In this document: positions 23,641 to 35,900 of the stretch, one piece after another
Numbering within the stretch: position 1 is the stretch's first letter
Layout of the letters: each line of letters begins with the position of its first letter
Origin: Piper betle
Lineage: Eukaryota > Streptophyta > Magnoliopsida > Piperales > Piperaceae
DNA: 64,000 nt
Reading direction: 5' to 3'
NCBI GenBank assembly: GCA_033002965.1
Contig: JAURVB010006532.1
Span: 36,680-100,679 of the forward strand
Made by a program: the position numbers and the translations under genes
The notes under the pieces: generated by a model
The model's input: the letters and a program-made list of their open reading frames with translations, nothing else
Database searches by the model: none
What the model was told of the DNA's origin: nothing

Positions 23641-24263
23641 CCTAATCATCTTTTTTTTATTTGGTTTTCCACGAGTTTTAGAGTAGAGATTTTAATATCC
23701 ATTTTCGATGTGAAAGGAGAGGGCTCTTAATTTTTGTTTTTTTGAGTTTTTAAATTTAAAGATAATTTAGGTATTTCAATAAAATTTTCTCTCTTTTTTT
23801 ATAATATATCTAATTTCCAGCATCCTGATAATATAAAAAATATCTTTTTTCTTATTCGAAAGCCTATTTTTTATGTAAATCTATGTACAATAAGAGCATA
23901 ATACAGATTATTTTGCCACATATAATAGGCTAGCTTTTTTCTTTCTGGGCCCCATAATATAGATGATTAGCTTGAATTGTCGCGCTTGTTGTGGTCATAT
24001 TACCTTTTGAATATGCAGCTATCGCAATTAATGGGTGGGGCAGGGTAAGAATTCTTGAGAATCAGAGTTGATTTCCCTCATTAACTAATTCGTAATCCAT
24101 TTTTTCTCTTTGTTTTTTATTTTGATTATTAATCCTTATATTTCTGACTCAGGGAAAAACAGGGAAGTAAGCAGGAACAATCCCCGGTATCCTTTGTGAC
24201 GAAGGAAGAATTTCTGCGCGTAGGGACAAAATTATTATTGAAGAAGGTGCATCACCGGAGCAG
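23641..24263 (+). promoter_or_regulatory. Promoter and 5' UTR region of the IST1-like gene
   Basis: Spacer between the transposon block and the gene. Assigned by position. The last part (about 24150-24263) ends GGAGCAG at a GTGAGG donor and is probably a non-coding first exon. Confidence 0.4.
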
Positions 24264-24388
24264 GTGAGGTCCCTTGTCACCTGTCTAACTCCACCTCTCC
24301 ACCCCTTTATTTTCTATATAAATCTCCTTTTTCTTTCTGGGTATTTGTCATCTATCTGCCCTTGTTCTCTCGATTGTCGTATTTTCAG
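24264..24388 (+). other. Putative 5' UTR intron of the IST1-like gene
   Basis: Donor GCAG/GTGAGG at 24264 and acceptor with a pyrimidine-rich tract ending ATTTTCAG at 24388, 31 bp before the start codon. Predicted from consensus only. Confidence 0.45.
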
Positions 24389-24419
24389 ATCGACATCTGT
24401 CATCTACCGACCCATCTCC

Positions 24420-27400
24420 ATGTCGATGCTCGACGCCTTCTTCGCCAAGGGTTTCAAAGGAGCCAAATGGTAAGGAAATATTTCGTATCTGTTGAAATTT
24501 TACATAATCAATATTCTGTTTTTTTAAAAGGCAGAGTCAGATTTTTGAATTTTGTCATATTATTAGGATTTTCTTTGTGAACTTTGCTGTTAGTTTTTGG
24601 GTCATACTTGGGGTATCAATGGTAAAAGGTTGTGATTATTTGTATGGGTTTGATTGGATTCATATTTGGGGGTACTCGTTTTTTTATTTTCTTGATTATT
24701 AGGTTCGAATGTTGTATTCAATTTTGGTTTAATAGATGAGTGTTGACATGAGTTCTTCTCAATTATTTTCTTCTTGTCACCAGCAAGACATTGTTGAAGC
24801 TGACAATACCGCGAATTAAGTTGTTGCGGAATCGTAGAGAGATTCAGCTGAAGCAGATGCGCCGGGACATTGCCAAGCTTCTCGAGACTGGCCAAGAGGC
24901 CACAGCTCGCATTCGGGTGAGGATGGAACTCATTGATGTGGATAATTATTGCATATTTATTCTCCTTTTTTAGACAAAATTCTAATTTTTGGGAGTTAAC
25001 GCTTCTGTTTGATCTTGAGATATGGTGATTCTGTGATCGTTTATGTTCATTGACTGGGACAAGTTTTTGTTAATGCCTGTTTAGGTTGAGCATATTATTC
25101 GGGAAGAGAATATGATGGCTGCACAAGAAATTATTGAGTTATTCTGTGAGCTTATTGTTGTTCGCCTTCCAATAATTGAAACACAGAAGTAAGTTTGTGG
25201 CATGTAAATTTGATTTTATGGTTCATTATCTTTTCCTCTAGATTGTATGCGAGTCTTCATATAATTTACATGATAATATGCACATGTAAAAAACACTTTG
25301 AAGAATTTTTTTACTACTGCTGCTAGTGACAGTTAAATAAATATTTCTCAATCAAGCACTATCTGATGATGCCTCCCTGAAATTTGGATGGGTATACGAA
25401 CATGTTGATGCCAAATCTCATCTCATTTAGCCGTTCTTATGGTGATGGTCGATAATTTTCTGCAAGGTGTTGACTTCATTTTAATGGAGCCATTGTCAAT
25501 GACCAGCCTTCTTACTCCTGTTTACTCTAAATAATGTTCTACCTGAGCAATTTGGAAGAATAAATTTATTGAATGCACAATATTTTGTCTAATTTACTTC
25601 ATTATTGTGATTCACTCTTAATGGCTCATGATCTTGAGTGTGTTTGTGTGTGTATGATTTTTGAGTATCAAATCTGAGGTTGACCACATATCGGAGGGAG
25701 TTTTGTCCTTCATGTGTTTAATGCAGCCATGTGCTTATACGTTTGTTTTTCAATTGGAAACATGCTTTTATTTGTCAATTAACAGTAATGAACTTACACT
25801 TATATGTCCTCAGAGATTGCCCCTTGGACTTGAAAGAAGCAATCTCAACTATCTGCTTTGCGGCACCAAGGTGTTCGGACTTGCCTGAACTCCAGCAAAT
25901 TCAGATGCTCTTTGCCTCAAAATATGGGAAGGAATTTGTATCAGCTGCTTATGAACTTATGCCCGATTGTGGAGTTAATCGTCAGGTTATACTCATTCAT
26001 TTACCATGATTTTATAATAGCTAACAATTTGATATGTGCTAATTGTAGGTTTATACATAAATTTGATTTAGAATATAATTTAGTTCAATCCAAAGTCTAT
26101 ATCTTTTGTGCGTAGAAGCTAAGAAACCTAAATATACAGGTAATAGAACTATTATCAGTTAGGGCTCCTACACCTGAAACGAAATTGAAGCTCTTGAAAG
26201 AAATAGCAGAAGAACATGAATTAGATTGGGATCCTGCTGCGACTGAGACAGAATTCTTCAAATCCCATGAAGACCTTCTAGTAAGTAAAAGCATAACGAA
26301 CTACAATCTAGCGCTTTTGTAACTTTTCTAATTTTGTTGTTCTCTGTCTGTGTTTTGAAGAATGGTCCTACCATGTTTATTGATGGGTCCAAGCTACCTC
26401 TCCCAGAAGCTGAAACATACAGTACCTGTTGCCTCGGCTCCTAAGACTCCTGCTTCCACTGATGAAACTGATTTAGATTCAACTCTTGATTCTTTAGATC
26501 TTCCGCAAGTACCAAGCATTCCTGTCAAACCTTCATCAGGTTCTGTTGGAAAGCCAGAGTTGGGCATCCCTCAATCCCCAAATTCTTTTGCAACAGAAGC
26601 TGATGAACTCGCAAAAGATGAAAACAGTGGAAGTATTCTCAATGATTACATTTCAAACTCTCAAGCAGACAAGCAAGAAGAATCTATCCATGATGCTAGT
26701 GAGGAAAAATTGTTTCCACACCTGCCGTCTTGCGTATCAATTGAATCAAAGGGCAGACAGTTCCTTCCATTTATGTCACCCCCAACTTCATCTTCTCCTT
26801 CAATCCCAGTAGAGGAGAAAGAACGCTCCCAGTCAATTTCTAGCACTTCAAGGATCATGACTGATGCCCCTCTTGACTTGCAGGATGTCTTAGCTGCTGC
26901 TCGGAATGCTGCAGAGACTGCAGAACGAGCTGCAACCTCCCAGCCAATTTCCAGCACTTCAAAGATCATGACTGATGCTCATGTAGACTTGCGGGAGGTC
27001 TTAGCTGCTGCTCAGAATGCTGCAGAGTCTGCTGAACGTGCTGCTGCTGCAGCTCGTTTGGCTGCAAGCCTTGCAGAGGTCAGGATCTCCGAGATAATAA
27101 AGAAGAGGAGCAGCTTGTCGAGTGAAGATTCTGGTTCAGGAGGATATGAAGCATTGGAGTCGAACAACACTTTGGATGTAGATCATCCTACTATCTCCAA
27201 TAGGGCCACATTTGACCATCATCCATCTTTTGTCGACAGAATTGATGCTTCACACTCTCCTGAAGAAGCTGCAAAGCAAGACCAGCTTTGTCCAAAACCA
27301 TCATCCAGTGACTTGCCGAAGGTGGACCATGAAGTTGGGTCAAATTCTGGTGAACACATGATGGAAAATTCACCTAGTCGCTTTCCTCGGAGATTAAGCT

Positions 27401-27504
27401 CGGTAGATGAAGACTCTTATTTTTCTTACCCAAATCTATTTACCTCAGCCAATGCAAAATCAGCCAACGAATCAGAAAACAGCTCACAATCCAAACATAG
27501 CTGA
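24420..27504 (+). CDS. IST1-like protein (regulator of Vps4/ESCRT-III), one frameshift in last exon
   Basis: Six coding exons by splice consensus and frame: 24420-24469, 24784-24916, 25085-25188, 25814-25985, 26140-26280 and 26361-27504; about 580 residues. Residues about 10-175 form the IST1 domain, with family-typical stretches TLLKLTIPRIKLLRNRR, QMRRDIAKLLETGQE, VEHIIREENMMAAQEIIELF, CPLDLKEAI and LMPDCGVNRQ. IST1 proteins bind ESCRT-III CHMP1 and the Vps4/SKD1 ATPase in multivesicular body sorting. The remaining C-terminal region is low-complexity, acidic and Ser/Pro-rich, with two Ala-rich helical repeats (26827-27048), as in plant IST1-like proteins. After the conserved NGPTMFIDGSKLPLP the frame changes at the AAA run 26413-26415 (one base too many). 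An alternative acceptor CTCCCAG at 26406 would enter the downstream frame and skip the break. The start ATG at 24420 begins the family-typical MSMLDAFFAKGFK. Confidence 0.9.
26827..27048 (+). repeat. In-frame tandem duplication in IST1-like exon 6
   Basis: Two units of 111 bp (26827-26937 and 26938-27048) encode near-identical 37-residue blocks with the pattern SQ-ISSTS-IMTDA-DL-VLAAA-NAAE-AERA. Differences include R/K, PL/HV and R/Q. The second unit runs into a longer Ala-rich helix. Confidence 0.9.
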
Positions 27505-28214
27505 GTAATGGTGTATAGAATTTCAAATGGACCACTAGGTTATGCGGTATATGCGGGTTGATGCATGGATCTTTACTATAGAGTAGTATTTCTTTCATAC
27601 GCGCATTATTATATTTATGTATGATTATTTGTGAAGACAGTTTTGAGATATTGTACTTCAATTCTTTGTGGGATTGAATCTTATAATATGCAATTATGAA
27701 TGAATGTCTTGCAGGTCTTGCAAGTCGCAACTGTGGAATTCCAATTTCTTATTGTCTATCAAATTTTTTCCTTTTGTATGTGTTATTTTAGTGTGTTGGG
27801 ATGTTTTTGGAAAATTTTGTTGGTGAGATAAAAATTATGGCATGTGGCTGAGGTGAAGCGTACGCTCAAATGTTTTTTTCTGGTACGCAGACTTATCTTA
27901 TAATTCTTGCTTCTATAAGGTTGGATAAAAAATCAATTTACCTTTTGGATAAGTTTTCTTCTTGATATTTTTGGGAGAAGTTACTATGCTTAGGCTTCGT
28001 TTGGTTAAGATGTAAAATATATGAAACCTTCTTGGTTATAATTTATAGAGTTATTTGTGATGGTAAATTTAAGAAATAATGTCTCTTTACAAGAAATATT
28101 TCTTCCTTTTTTGTGTTATTTATAAGAAATTTCATTGTGATATAATTTTCAAGGGGGTCCACTTGTTGGAAGTCTTACTTGAATTTTACAACCAAATATT
28201 CTAAAGATTTTATA
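27505..28214 (+). other. 3' UTR and downstream spacer of IST1-like gene
   Basis: AT-rich DNA following the TGA. No coding signal. The right border is the truncated LTR at about 28215. Confidence 0.5.
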
Positions 28215-29709
28215 ATGCTTCCCGAGTTAAGTGGGCAAGTTGGACCGAGTCAACTCGGTTGAGTCAACTAGTTGAACGGGACTGAGTCAAGTTGGGTTGG
28301 GTTCGACTCGATGGAAGCAGAGACGACTGGCGGATACGAACAAGACTGGTTGGCAAATATGAACAAGGCAAACGAGACGAGCACCAAGCAAGCCACAAGT
28401 GCTTGTCGCTGGAAAATACCAATGATGGTGAGGCAGGGCTGTTGTTGATCGATGACGAGGGAAAGGTGCTGGCAGTGGTAATCGATAGTGTCTAGCTGCC
28501 GGTTGGCTGAAAGACGGCCGGAAAGTGGTGAAATTGCCACCGGGTATTGTGGTGTTGCTGTTGGCGATCGGGACCATAGTGGTGGTTGAGGATGGTCTCA
28601 AAAGTTCGGCCTCTATGAGGGGAATCTGTTTGGGGTGATGGTTGATGGTATCTAGCCAATGACTGGCTGGAAAATAGCCAGAAAGTAATGGAAACACGGT
28701 CGAGGAATTGCAAGTCACCGGCGGCGATCACGACCATGACGGAGGTTAGGGGTGGACTCAAGTGCAAGATCTTGATAAGGGAAATTGATCTAGGTGGTCG
28801 GCCTTACAAGAGGGCTTGCCAACGCCGAAAAAAGCCTTGAAAGATTGTGGCTGCAGTGGAAATAGACAAAGAAAATGTTGTCTCTGACAGCCAACGAAGC
28901 GGTGTTAGTGTTAGAGTTGGGGCTGGGTCAATAGTTGGTTGCAAGGCAATCGCAGTGGTACCGGTCTAGTGGCCGGAGGCGGACTAGAGACTCACCGGTG
29001 GAGGCCCAAAGTGGTGGCGGTCCAAGGGTGGAAAATCCAAAATAGTGAACAAGGAGGTAGGGTTTTTTTTCTGTTTTTGCTGGACGATCTAGGTCTAGCC
29101 ATGTGGCGCGATCAGGTCTTCTGGCTGACTGGAGGGTCTAGTGGGGTCTACCGAGAGTATATACAATATATATATATATATATATGGAAAGCTCGGATTG
29201 ACGCTGACAAACGTCAAAATTGACTTGAAGCCTAAAAGTGACTCTATGGATGGAAATCGAGGCAAGAAAGCTAGATGGGCCTCGAAACCCTGAACTCGAT
29301 CAAACAAAGATTTGAGACTCAAATTAAGTTGGGCCCACAGAGGGAATCTGATAGTCCAAAATCCTTATGATGCATGCACAAAAGATACCCTGTGAAAGCC
29401 CAAATGGATACTAAATACTACAGCAACCTAATTCTAGCCCTAAAACCATGGGCTAATACAAGCAAAAAAAAGAATTTGTATACCTCATGTATATGCTAAT
29501 AACTCATGCTTTATTGTAGAATAAGTGAAACTATCATCTGTATATCAGGCATATTCAGCCGCCACAATATGCTCATGATGCTATTTGGGCCCCATACTCA
29601 TGATCTGAAAGATAGTCTAGCTTGAACCGACTCGAACCAACTCGAGAGTGGCCCAAAACGGGCAAAGCAACAAATGGGTAAAATTCTAACCTGAAGCTGG
29701 GGTTTTGCA
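28215..29709 (-). mobile_element. Truncated LTR, family B, inverted
   Basis: Aligns with 41080-42559: the GAGTTGGGTTGGG-type blocks, the GATGACGAGGGAAAGGTGCTGGCAGTGGT region, a (TA)n tract at about 29165-29185, and the right edge GGGGTTTTGCA. The right edge is the LTR start on the minus strand. The other end (the ATTT-rich and palindrome-containing half) is missing, with the break near 28215. Confidence 0.7.
29165..29185. repeat. (TA)n tract in truncated LTR B
   Basis: About 21 bases of TA repeat at the homologous LTR position. Confidence 0.85.
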
Positions 29710-30026
29710 ACCTCTTCTCCTTATAAAAATTCCATCCCCCTAATTTTTCACATCAACTGCGATCATAGGACTCAACTACAGAAGCCACTAAGTTGGCAAG
29801 ACTACAGCTACTGAGCTATAACCTTGAGGGTAGCTCTCCCCAAAAGCTGACTACAGATAGCCAAACAAACCAACATGAAGTGGGACTCACAAAACTGATG
29901 AACCTTGCTAGCACTCCACTGATTTGGCTAGACAGACCACACATGCTGGAATTGTCTAGTTGGACTGACTTATAGGCAGAAAACTATAGGGATTATGTCG
30001 CAATGACCTTGGCAAAAAACCTAGGT
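29710..30026. other. Spacer between two LTRs, no feature seen
   Basis: About 320 bp of unassigned sequence between the truncated B LTR and the A LTR. It may be internal sequence adjoining the B LTR, but no primer-binding site or coding motif is visible. Confidence 0.4.
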
Positions 30027-32939
30027 TGTAAAACCCACGATTCGAGTTAGGGTTTTATATTTAGAACCGGTCGGGTCGACCGTTATTTTTTCGAGTTGAG
30101 TCAGTTTCAGGACACGTGTACCGAGCCGACGTCGGTCGCGTGTATGAGCTATGAGGGTCATGCGTACCCAAGTATATGATGATAACGTCAGGAACACAGC
30201 AGAACAGAATGAGTTATCAGAATATATGAGAGTATGCCAGTGATTTTTTTTATTTTTTATTTTTATATATAGTAGATCGTAGAATTAGTTTTAGGACGTT
30301 TACCGCGTTAGGACGCATTACGGGCATTTTGGGTGGGTTGATAGTTCTAGAGCATATCATTATGATTTTTTTTGGTGTTGTTTGATTTTATGGGATTTTT
30401 CCCAAATTTTTTTGGAATTTTTCTTACAACTTAAATATTATTTTGACTCGAGTCGGAGACGAGTCAAGTAATATTTACGACCTTGCCACCGCACACCCCC
30501 GACATCTTCTTCCCAAACCCCGACGCCGCCCCTTTGCAGCGTCGCCGCCGCCCGTCGGCCGCCGATCGTCGCCGCCCAGCTCGGCGACGACGTTGCCCTG
30601 CCGCCCCGACCAGGCCCGGCCACCATCGGGCCGCCGAGACGCCGGAATCGCCACGCCTAGCGCCGCGGCTGCGTTTGGTCGCGCCGCCGATTCGGTCGCC
30701 GGCGACCGTCGCAGCCGTCATCCAGTGGTCGCCTCAGCACCACCGACCACCCAACGACCCTCCCCGACCGGAACGGAGGGCATCGCCGCCTGGCCGGCCG
30801 GATTTAGCGACCCAACGCCGCCGCTCTGTTTTAGCTATTTTCCGGCGAGCCGCCTCCTCCGTTGGCCGCGTCGACCTCGTAGATGAGTCGGGCTCGTCGA
30901 GCCGGTTCCGAGGGTACCCTATATGACCCCTATCCAGCTAGTAGACGCCGCCGGCGATTGTCGCCGGAAAACCACCGGAAGTCGTCGGAAAACCGCCAGT
31001 AGCTGCCGGAAAACCGCCGGAAAATCGGAATTTCTAGAATTCGTCGGAATTCACCGGATCTTCCGCGGGGCTCACCCAGTGGAGCCCGATCGAGCTTCGG
31101 ACGCCGATGAGCGCCGAATTTGAGCTCCGAGACGCGCGACGGAACCCTAGCCGTCGCCGATTGCCGACGACGTGAGGTATAATTACCTCCGATTGATTTA
31201 TTTAAAATTGATGATAATTGTTAGCATAGCATGCTACGGTTAATTAATTATCATGATTAATGTTTTGACCATGAATAAAGTAAAGATGTGCATGATGAGA
31301 TTATTAGTGAATGAAGTGATCTAATGAGATGAATTGTGTATGAACATGTTAATCTAGTACGATGCAACTTAGAAGAACAGAATAAGATATGGTATGAGTA
31401 GTTGAGTTAGGATTATTTATTCTTATAATTATTTGATGGTTATTTTGATGATGATTCTGTGTTTAATTGTGTTGAGTTTGATGCATCATTTAGTTAGCGG
31501 GCGTTAGTATTTAGTTTTGATGTGTAGGTACGGAATAGGAGCTCGCCGCCTAGGCGCGATGACACGCTTGGAGCTTCTACCAGGTCCGTTTAGGACTCGT
31601 CTTGTTTTACGCTCTTCCATTGTATGTTTATTTTATTATTGCAGGACGGGTTAAGTGGCGTTTTATCGGATCCCACTTAACTCGGGCCATTTAATCGAAT
31701 ATTTCCGGATTAATAACCCCTCGAGGATGAGATCCTCGAGGATGATTTCGAAAACAAGATCCACCACAAGTTGCCTTCGGGCCTATTATATGAATCCCTT
31801 CCCAGGCCTATATATATAGTTTTATCGAGTTTTCAGTGAGACGAGAGATGGAGAAACCGACTGCACGTACCATGCAGAGGATGCCGTGACAGTCAAAGCG
31901 GGCTCTGGATTAGTGCCAGCGGACTGTTCCATTCCCGAGGGATCCTGACAACTCCGCGTTTGAGTTCCTCACACCCGGAGAACGTGGAGGTTTACGGGTA
32001 CTGTTTAGTACAGCGCATGTCCGGACTTGTGGTTCAAAGGGTACTAAAGGCGACTGCCTGAGAGTACTCGGCCTTCGTGCTCAAGGCCAGGAGAAATATG
32101 GAGGTAAGGAGAGGGCTTAGGATAAAGTTTCACGAGAAGTACTGAAAAAGAAGTGCTGAGAGTAGCACAGTACCAGCAGCAGTAAGTTCGGGATGCTACC
32201 GGGTCTGCAGCCCAGTGGCTCCTCAGTAGTGCCCTTCAGAGTGTTCTTGAGGAAGTATATGTTTGCTTTCAGATGAGAGTTTGCTCTCATAGCCAGTTTG
32301 TTATAGTTATTTTATTTTCCGGACCAGTAACGCTTGTTACTGACGTTTTTCTTATATATATGTAGGTGATAAGCACGAGATGGATGCGCCAGCTTGGACG
32401 GAGGAGCAATGAGGTCTTGTGCACACACACATGTTAGATTTCTGAATGTTTAATATTGCATTATTATGTTATTATATTGTGAATGACATGATTAAATGTT
32501 TGATGCATGACAATGACATGAAATGAAATGGTCAGAGTAGCGCAGCAAAAGTGGGGTTAGGACCCAAAGTTCAGAGAATGATGAATATAATAGATTAGAA
32601 GTATGTGTGAATGCTATCGTTGCTATACGTATATATGTGATATATTTGTATATATATTATTTTGACAGGGTGGACCCTAATTGCATTTTTAGGGGAGACC
32701 CGGTCTGTTTTGATTTCAGAATTTGATCGTAACTGTAGTGGTGTGTATTTTGAAGTGCTTGTCATTCATGTAGTACCATGTTAGGATTTTGTATATTTAT
32801 TCATTCATGATGGATCGTATCTTCATCTTAAGACGCCGAGATTGGATCCACATGAGTTAGGTTCGGGTTAGCCGACCTAACCGGGGCCTGTAACATGCCG
32901 GTTTGGTTCACGAGCGTGAACCGGATTTGGGGTGTTACA
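30027..32939 (+). mobile_element. 5' LTR, family A, followed by primer-binding site
   Basis: The 2913-bp LTR runs from TGTAAAACCC to GGGGTGTTACA. The terminal hairpin GGTTCACG-AG-CGTGAACC is at 32905-32922, and the palindrome CAGTAACGCTTGTTACTG at 32325-32342. The GC-rich block is at 30480-31170. A canonical primer-binding site follows four bases after the LTR, so this is a genuine 5' LTR rather than a solo LTR. No matching same-orientation 3' LTR occurs in the window. Confidence 0.9.
31782..31819 (+). promoter_or_regulatory. TATA-like sequences in LTR A
   Basis: CTATTATATGAATCC and CCTATATATATAG lie at the place where copy 13719-16392 has TTGTATAAATCC and family B has CTATTATATAAG. Position conservation suggests the U3 promoter; the start site is not determined. 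Confidence 0.4.
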
Positions 32940-32943
32940 ACAT

Positions 32944-32956
32944 TGGTATCAGAGCC
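32944..32956 (+). other. Primer-binding site, initiator Met tRNA
   Basis: TGGTATCAGAGCC, the canonical plant Ty3/gypsy primer-binding sequence, four bases after the LTR end. It fixes plus orientation. Confidence 0.92.
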
Positions 32957-35900
32957 ACTCTCGGCCGATTAAGATGTATGATACTTTTATAGGTGATGTG
33001 TGTGCAAAGACTGCTCCGAGTCCAGCTGGCAGGTATGTTTTTGTATATTTTCTTTACATGCAGATTTTCTTCACAAATTGTTTGGATAATAGTGTATTCA
33101 GGACTGGATCGAAATTATGTGGAACTGACCTTAGTTGAGTTGACAGGTCATTTCTATGGGATGATAGCAGACAGTTGGTACGTTAGATGTGAGCAAGATA
33201 TGTGTAGTGCTAGTAGGGGTAGAATGGGTATGAGTTCCCATCTTATACCAGATTTGGATGTTAGTAGCCGTCAGTAGGAATCTGACAGGCTTGTCATGAT
33301 GGGCTTAGAGACCCACTAGTTCTGTCCATCGCACAAGAGATTTGGATGAATTGGATGTTGACCAGGTATCCATATTTTTCATGTCACCACATTAGTCCTG
33401 TTCCATTGTACGTGGTGTACATAGTGGGAAGGAACTTGAAGTATAGAGATATCAGTAAGCTAGTTGATACATGAGATGGACCACTTCCAGAAGATAGTGA
33501 TGAATGAGGATGAGTAGCGAGGTGGATCGGCAGTCTAATGGGTACTTCACCACATCCCCTCCTCCATTAGTTTATGACCTGCTGGTAGCAGTTTTGGCTT
33601 CACTTTACCAGACAGAGGTCTCGATATGATGAGGAAAAGATCAGGATTACTATTGAAGGCCAGTCAGCACTGATGAAAGTAGCCACTCCAGATTTGAAGA
33701 GATTACATGACTTGGACAAAAGGAAACGAAGTGACTTAGACTCTCACGGCACTCTGTTCCAGGTCATGCAACTATACTATGGTGTCATATGAGTCCTGCT
33801 AACATATGGTGGACTTTGGTACACGGTGAGCATATAGGCTAATGAGTTGTGCTGCTCACTGTTGCCAGTTTAAGTCAAACACTCAGGTGTCCTTGCACAA
33901 GGAATTGGACTACTCACCGGGTCCTAGCTGACTCAGTTCCAAGTTGAGTATCTCACTTTATTCCATAAGGGAACAAGGACAACTACTATGACTCTGCTGT
34001 GTACTATGACAATGGTAACTATCTATAAAACCAATAACTGCTGCTAAAGGGAGATCCTTGCGACAAAAAGCCATGAGTACATATGTGCATGCACAACGTG
34101 TCTCAAGGAGTATGAGGGCATACTCTATGTAGAACTGCGAGTCTGAATTTGGTCTCTGGTCAATGTCTACTCATAGTATAAATCTAGTCTCTGGTCAATG
34201 TCTGCTCTTCTCAACTATCTAGGTAAACTGGTGATAGGACCAGTATAGTTGGAGGCGTGAGTGTGGAAATACTCAGGTGTGGGCTTAGCTCTATTTGACA
34301 TCTATGGGTTACAAGAAAGGAGACTGAATCTCTCTTGGAGTTTTGGTTACAGTGCTCTAGGACTCTAACTAGTAGGTAAGTTATCCTCATGTGGTCTGAC
34401 ATCAGGGGTATTGGGGGAGTGCACTGAGCTAAGGAAATTCTACTAAGCAAATACGTCACTATATTTGTGGTGATGTAAAGGTAGTCATTCTAGTCACAAG
34501 GGTAATGAAATCTCTGTGTAGGATACTAGGTAGCTAAAAGCATAGGTAGGTCCATGTATATGTATTCAAAATCATCATGATTTACTTCGCCTTAGATGGC
34601 CAGGCTATGGAATAGTCAATCAATGACGAGTCTAACAGACGGCTCCTAATTAGTTCTAGTTCAATCAGTTGACAGTAGGCATGTGTTTCTCGATACCGTA
34701 CTAGTCACACACTTCTAAATGGGCGTGGTTTAAATGAACCCAAAAACCACTATCTCCCCTCGAGCTTATGGGGACTCATACTAAGGTTCGACATGTATCT
34801 CGTTCATTCTTCAGTGATGTATAACCAGCCGTCCCGTACCGATTTATAGTACTAATCTTGACTCACTGACTACTATCGTTGTGGTAGCCTCTCAAGCACG
34901 GCTATCATTCAAGATGAGCATACATTGGTGTCCGTTTATTTGGTCAGCATGGTTTGGTCTGACTGAAGTCCTTGTCTGAGTCGCTCCCAAGCCTGGGTTA
35001 AGTCGTTACTTCAAAACCGGTCTACAATTGTCTATCTACACTGCAAGCCTTAAACAGTACCACAAAGGTATTTTCTATGCCCAGGGCAAAGGCTCAATCT
35101 TATGGTTCAAAGTAAAGACCTAATCAAGCTGGTGAAGCACAAGGAAAATACTCTCTTCCTATAGGGAGCCCTCACTGAACCCACCATTTAACACTAAACA
35201 CTCTAACGCGAGTCAAACTCCTCTCGCTAGCTAGACTAATCACTAAATGGGGACTGTGTGTTTGATCACTTGCTAATCATCTGACCTATATACCCTGACT
35301 GTAGGCCCATGGATGTACTATCATAGTGACTAAACAACCTCAACTGTTGTTATCCCATCTGGAGATCATACTATCATGTTCTCTAACTCTACCCATATAC
35401 ATTCCTTTGAAGATTGTCACTAACACTCTCTGATAAGACTATCTTGCAATACACATTTGACCCAAGGGTGTCAGGTCAAGATGATATTCAAGATAGTTTG
35501 TGAAGTCGATCATGTGCCATCACATCAGAACAATCCCAGTGCCCCTAACTCTCCTTTGCCTTGTTGATGCCACTACAATTTTGTCATGTCCTCAATCTCT
35601 GACCTTACTCGGTTCCAAAAGTTGTGACATGTGGTCACCAGACAGGGCTAAGAAACCTCAAGTAGCTATCCTCTTGTGGGATGAGGCAACTACTTGACCT
35701 CTTCCACACTACTAATTGCTTCACTCGATCGGCGGTAGTGGGATACACAAACAATGGTAGTGCGCACTCGGACGGTGGTTGTGCAACTCAGATGGCGGTT
35801 GCGCAACACATACAGCCGTATTGCATCACAGAGGGTGGTTGTGCAACTTGTTAGGATGTAGTGCTATCTAGGTGCTGAGGGCCAAATCTGATCATGCATA

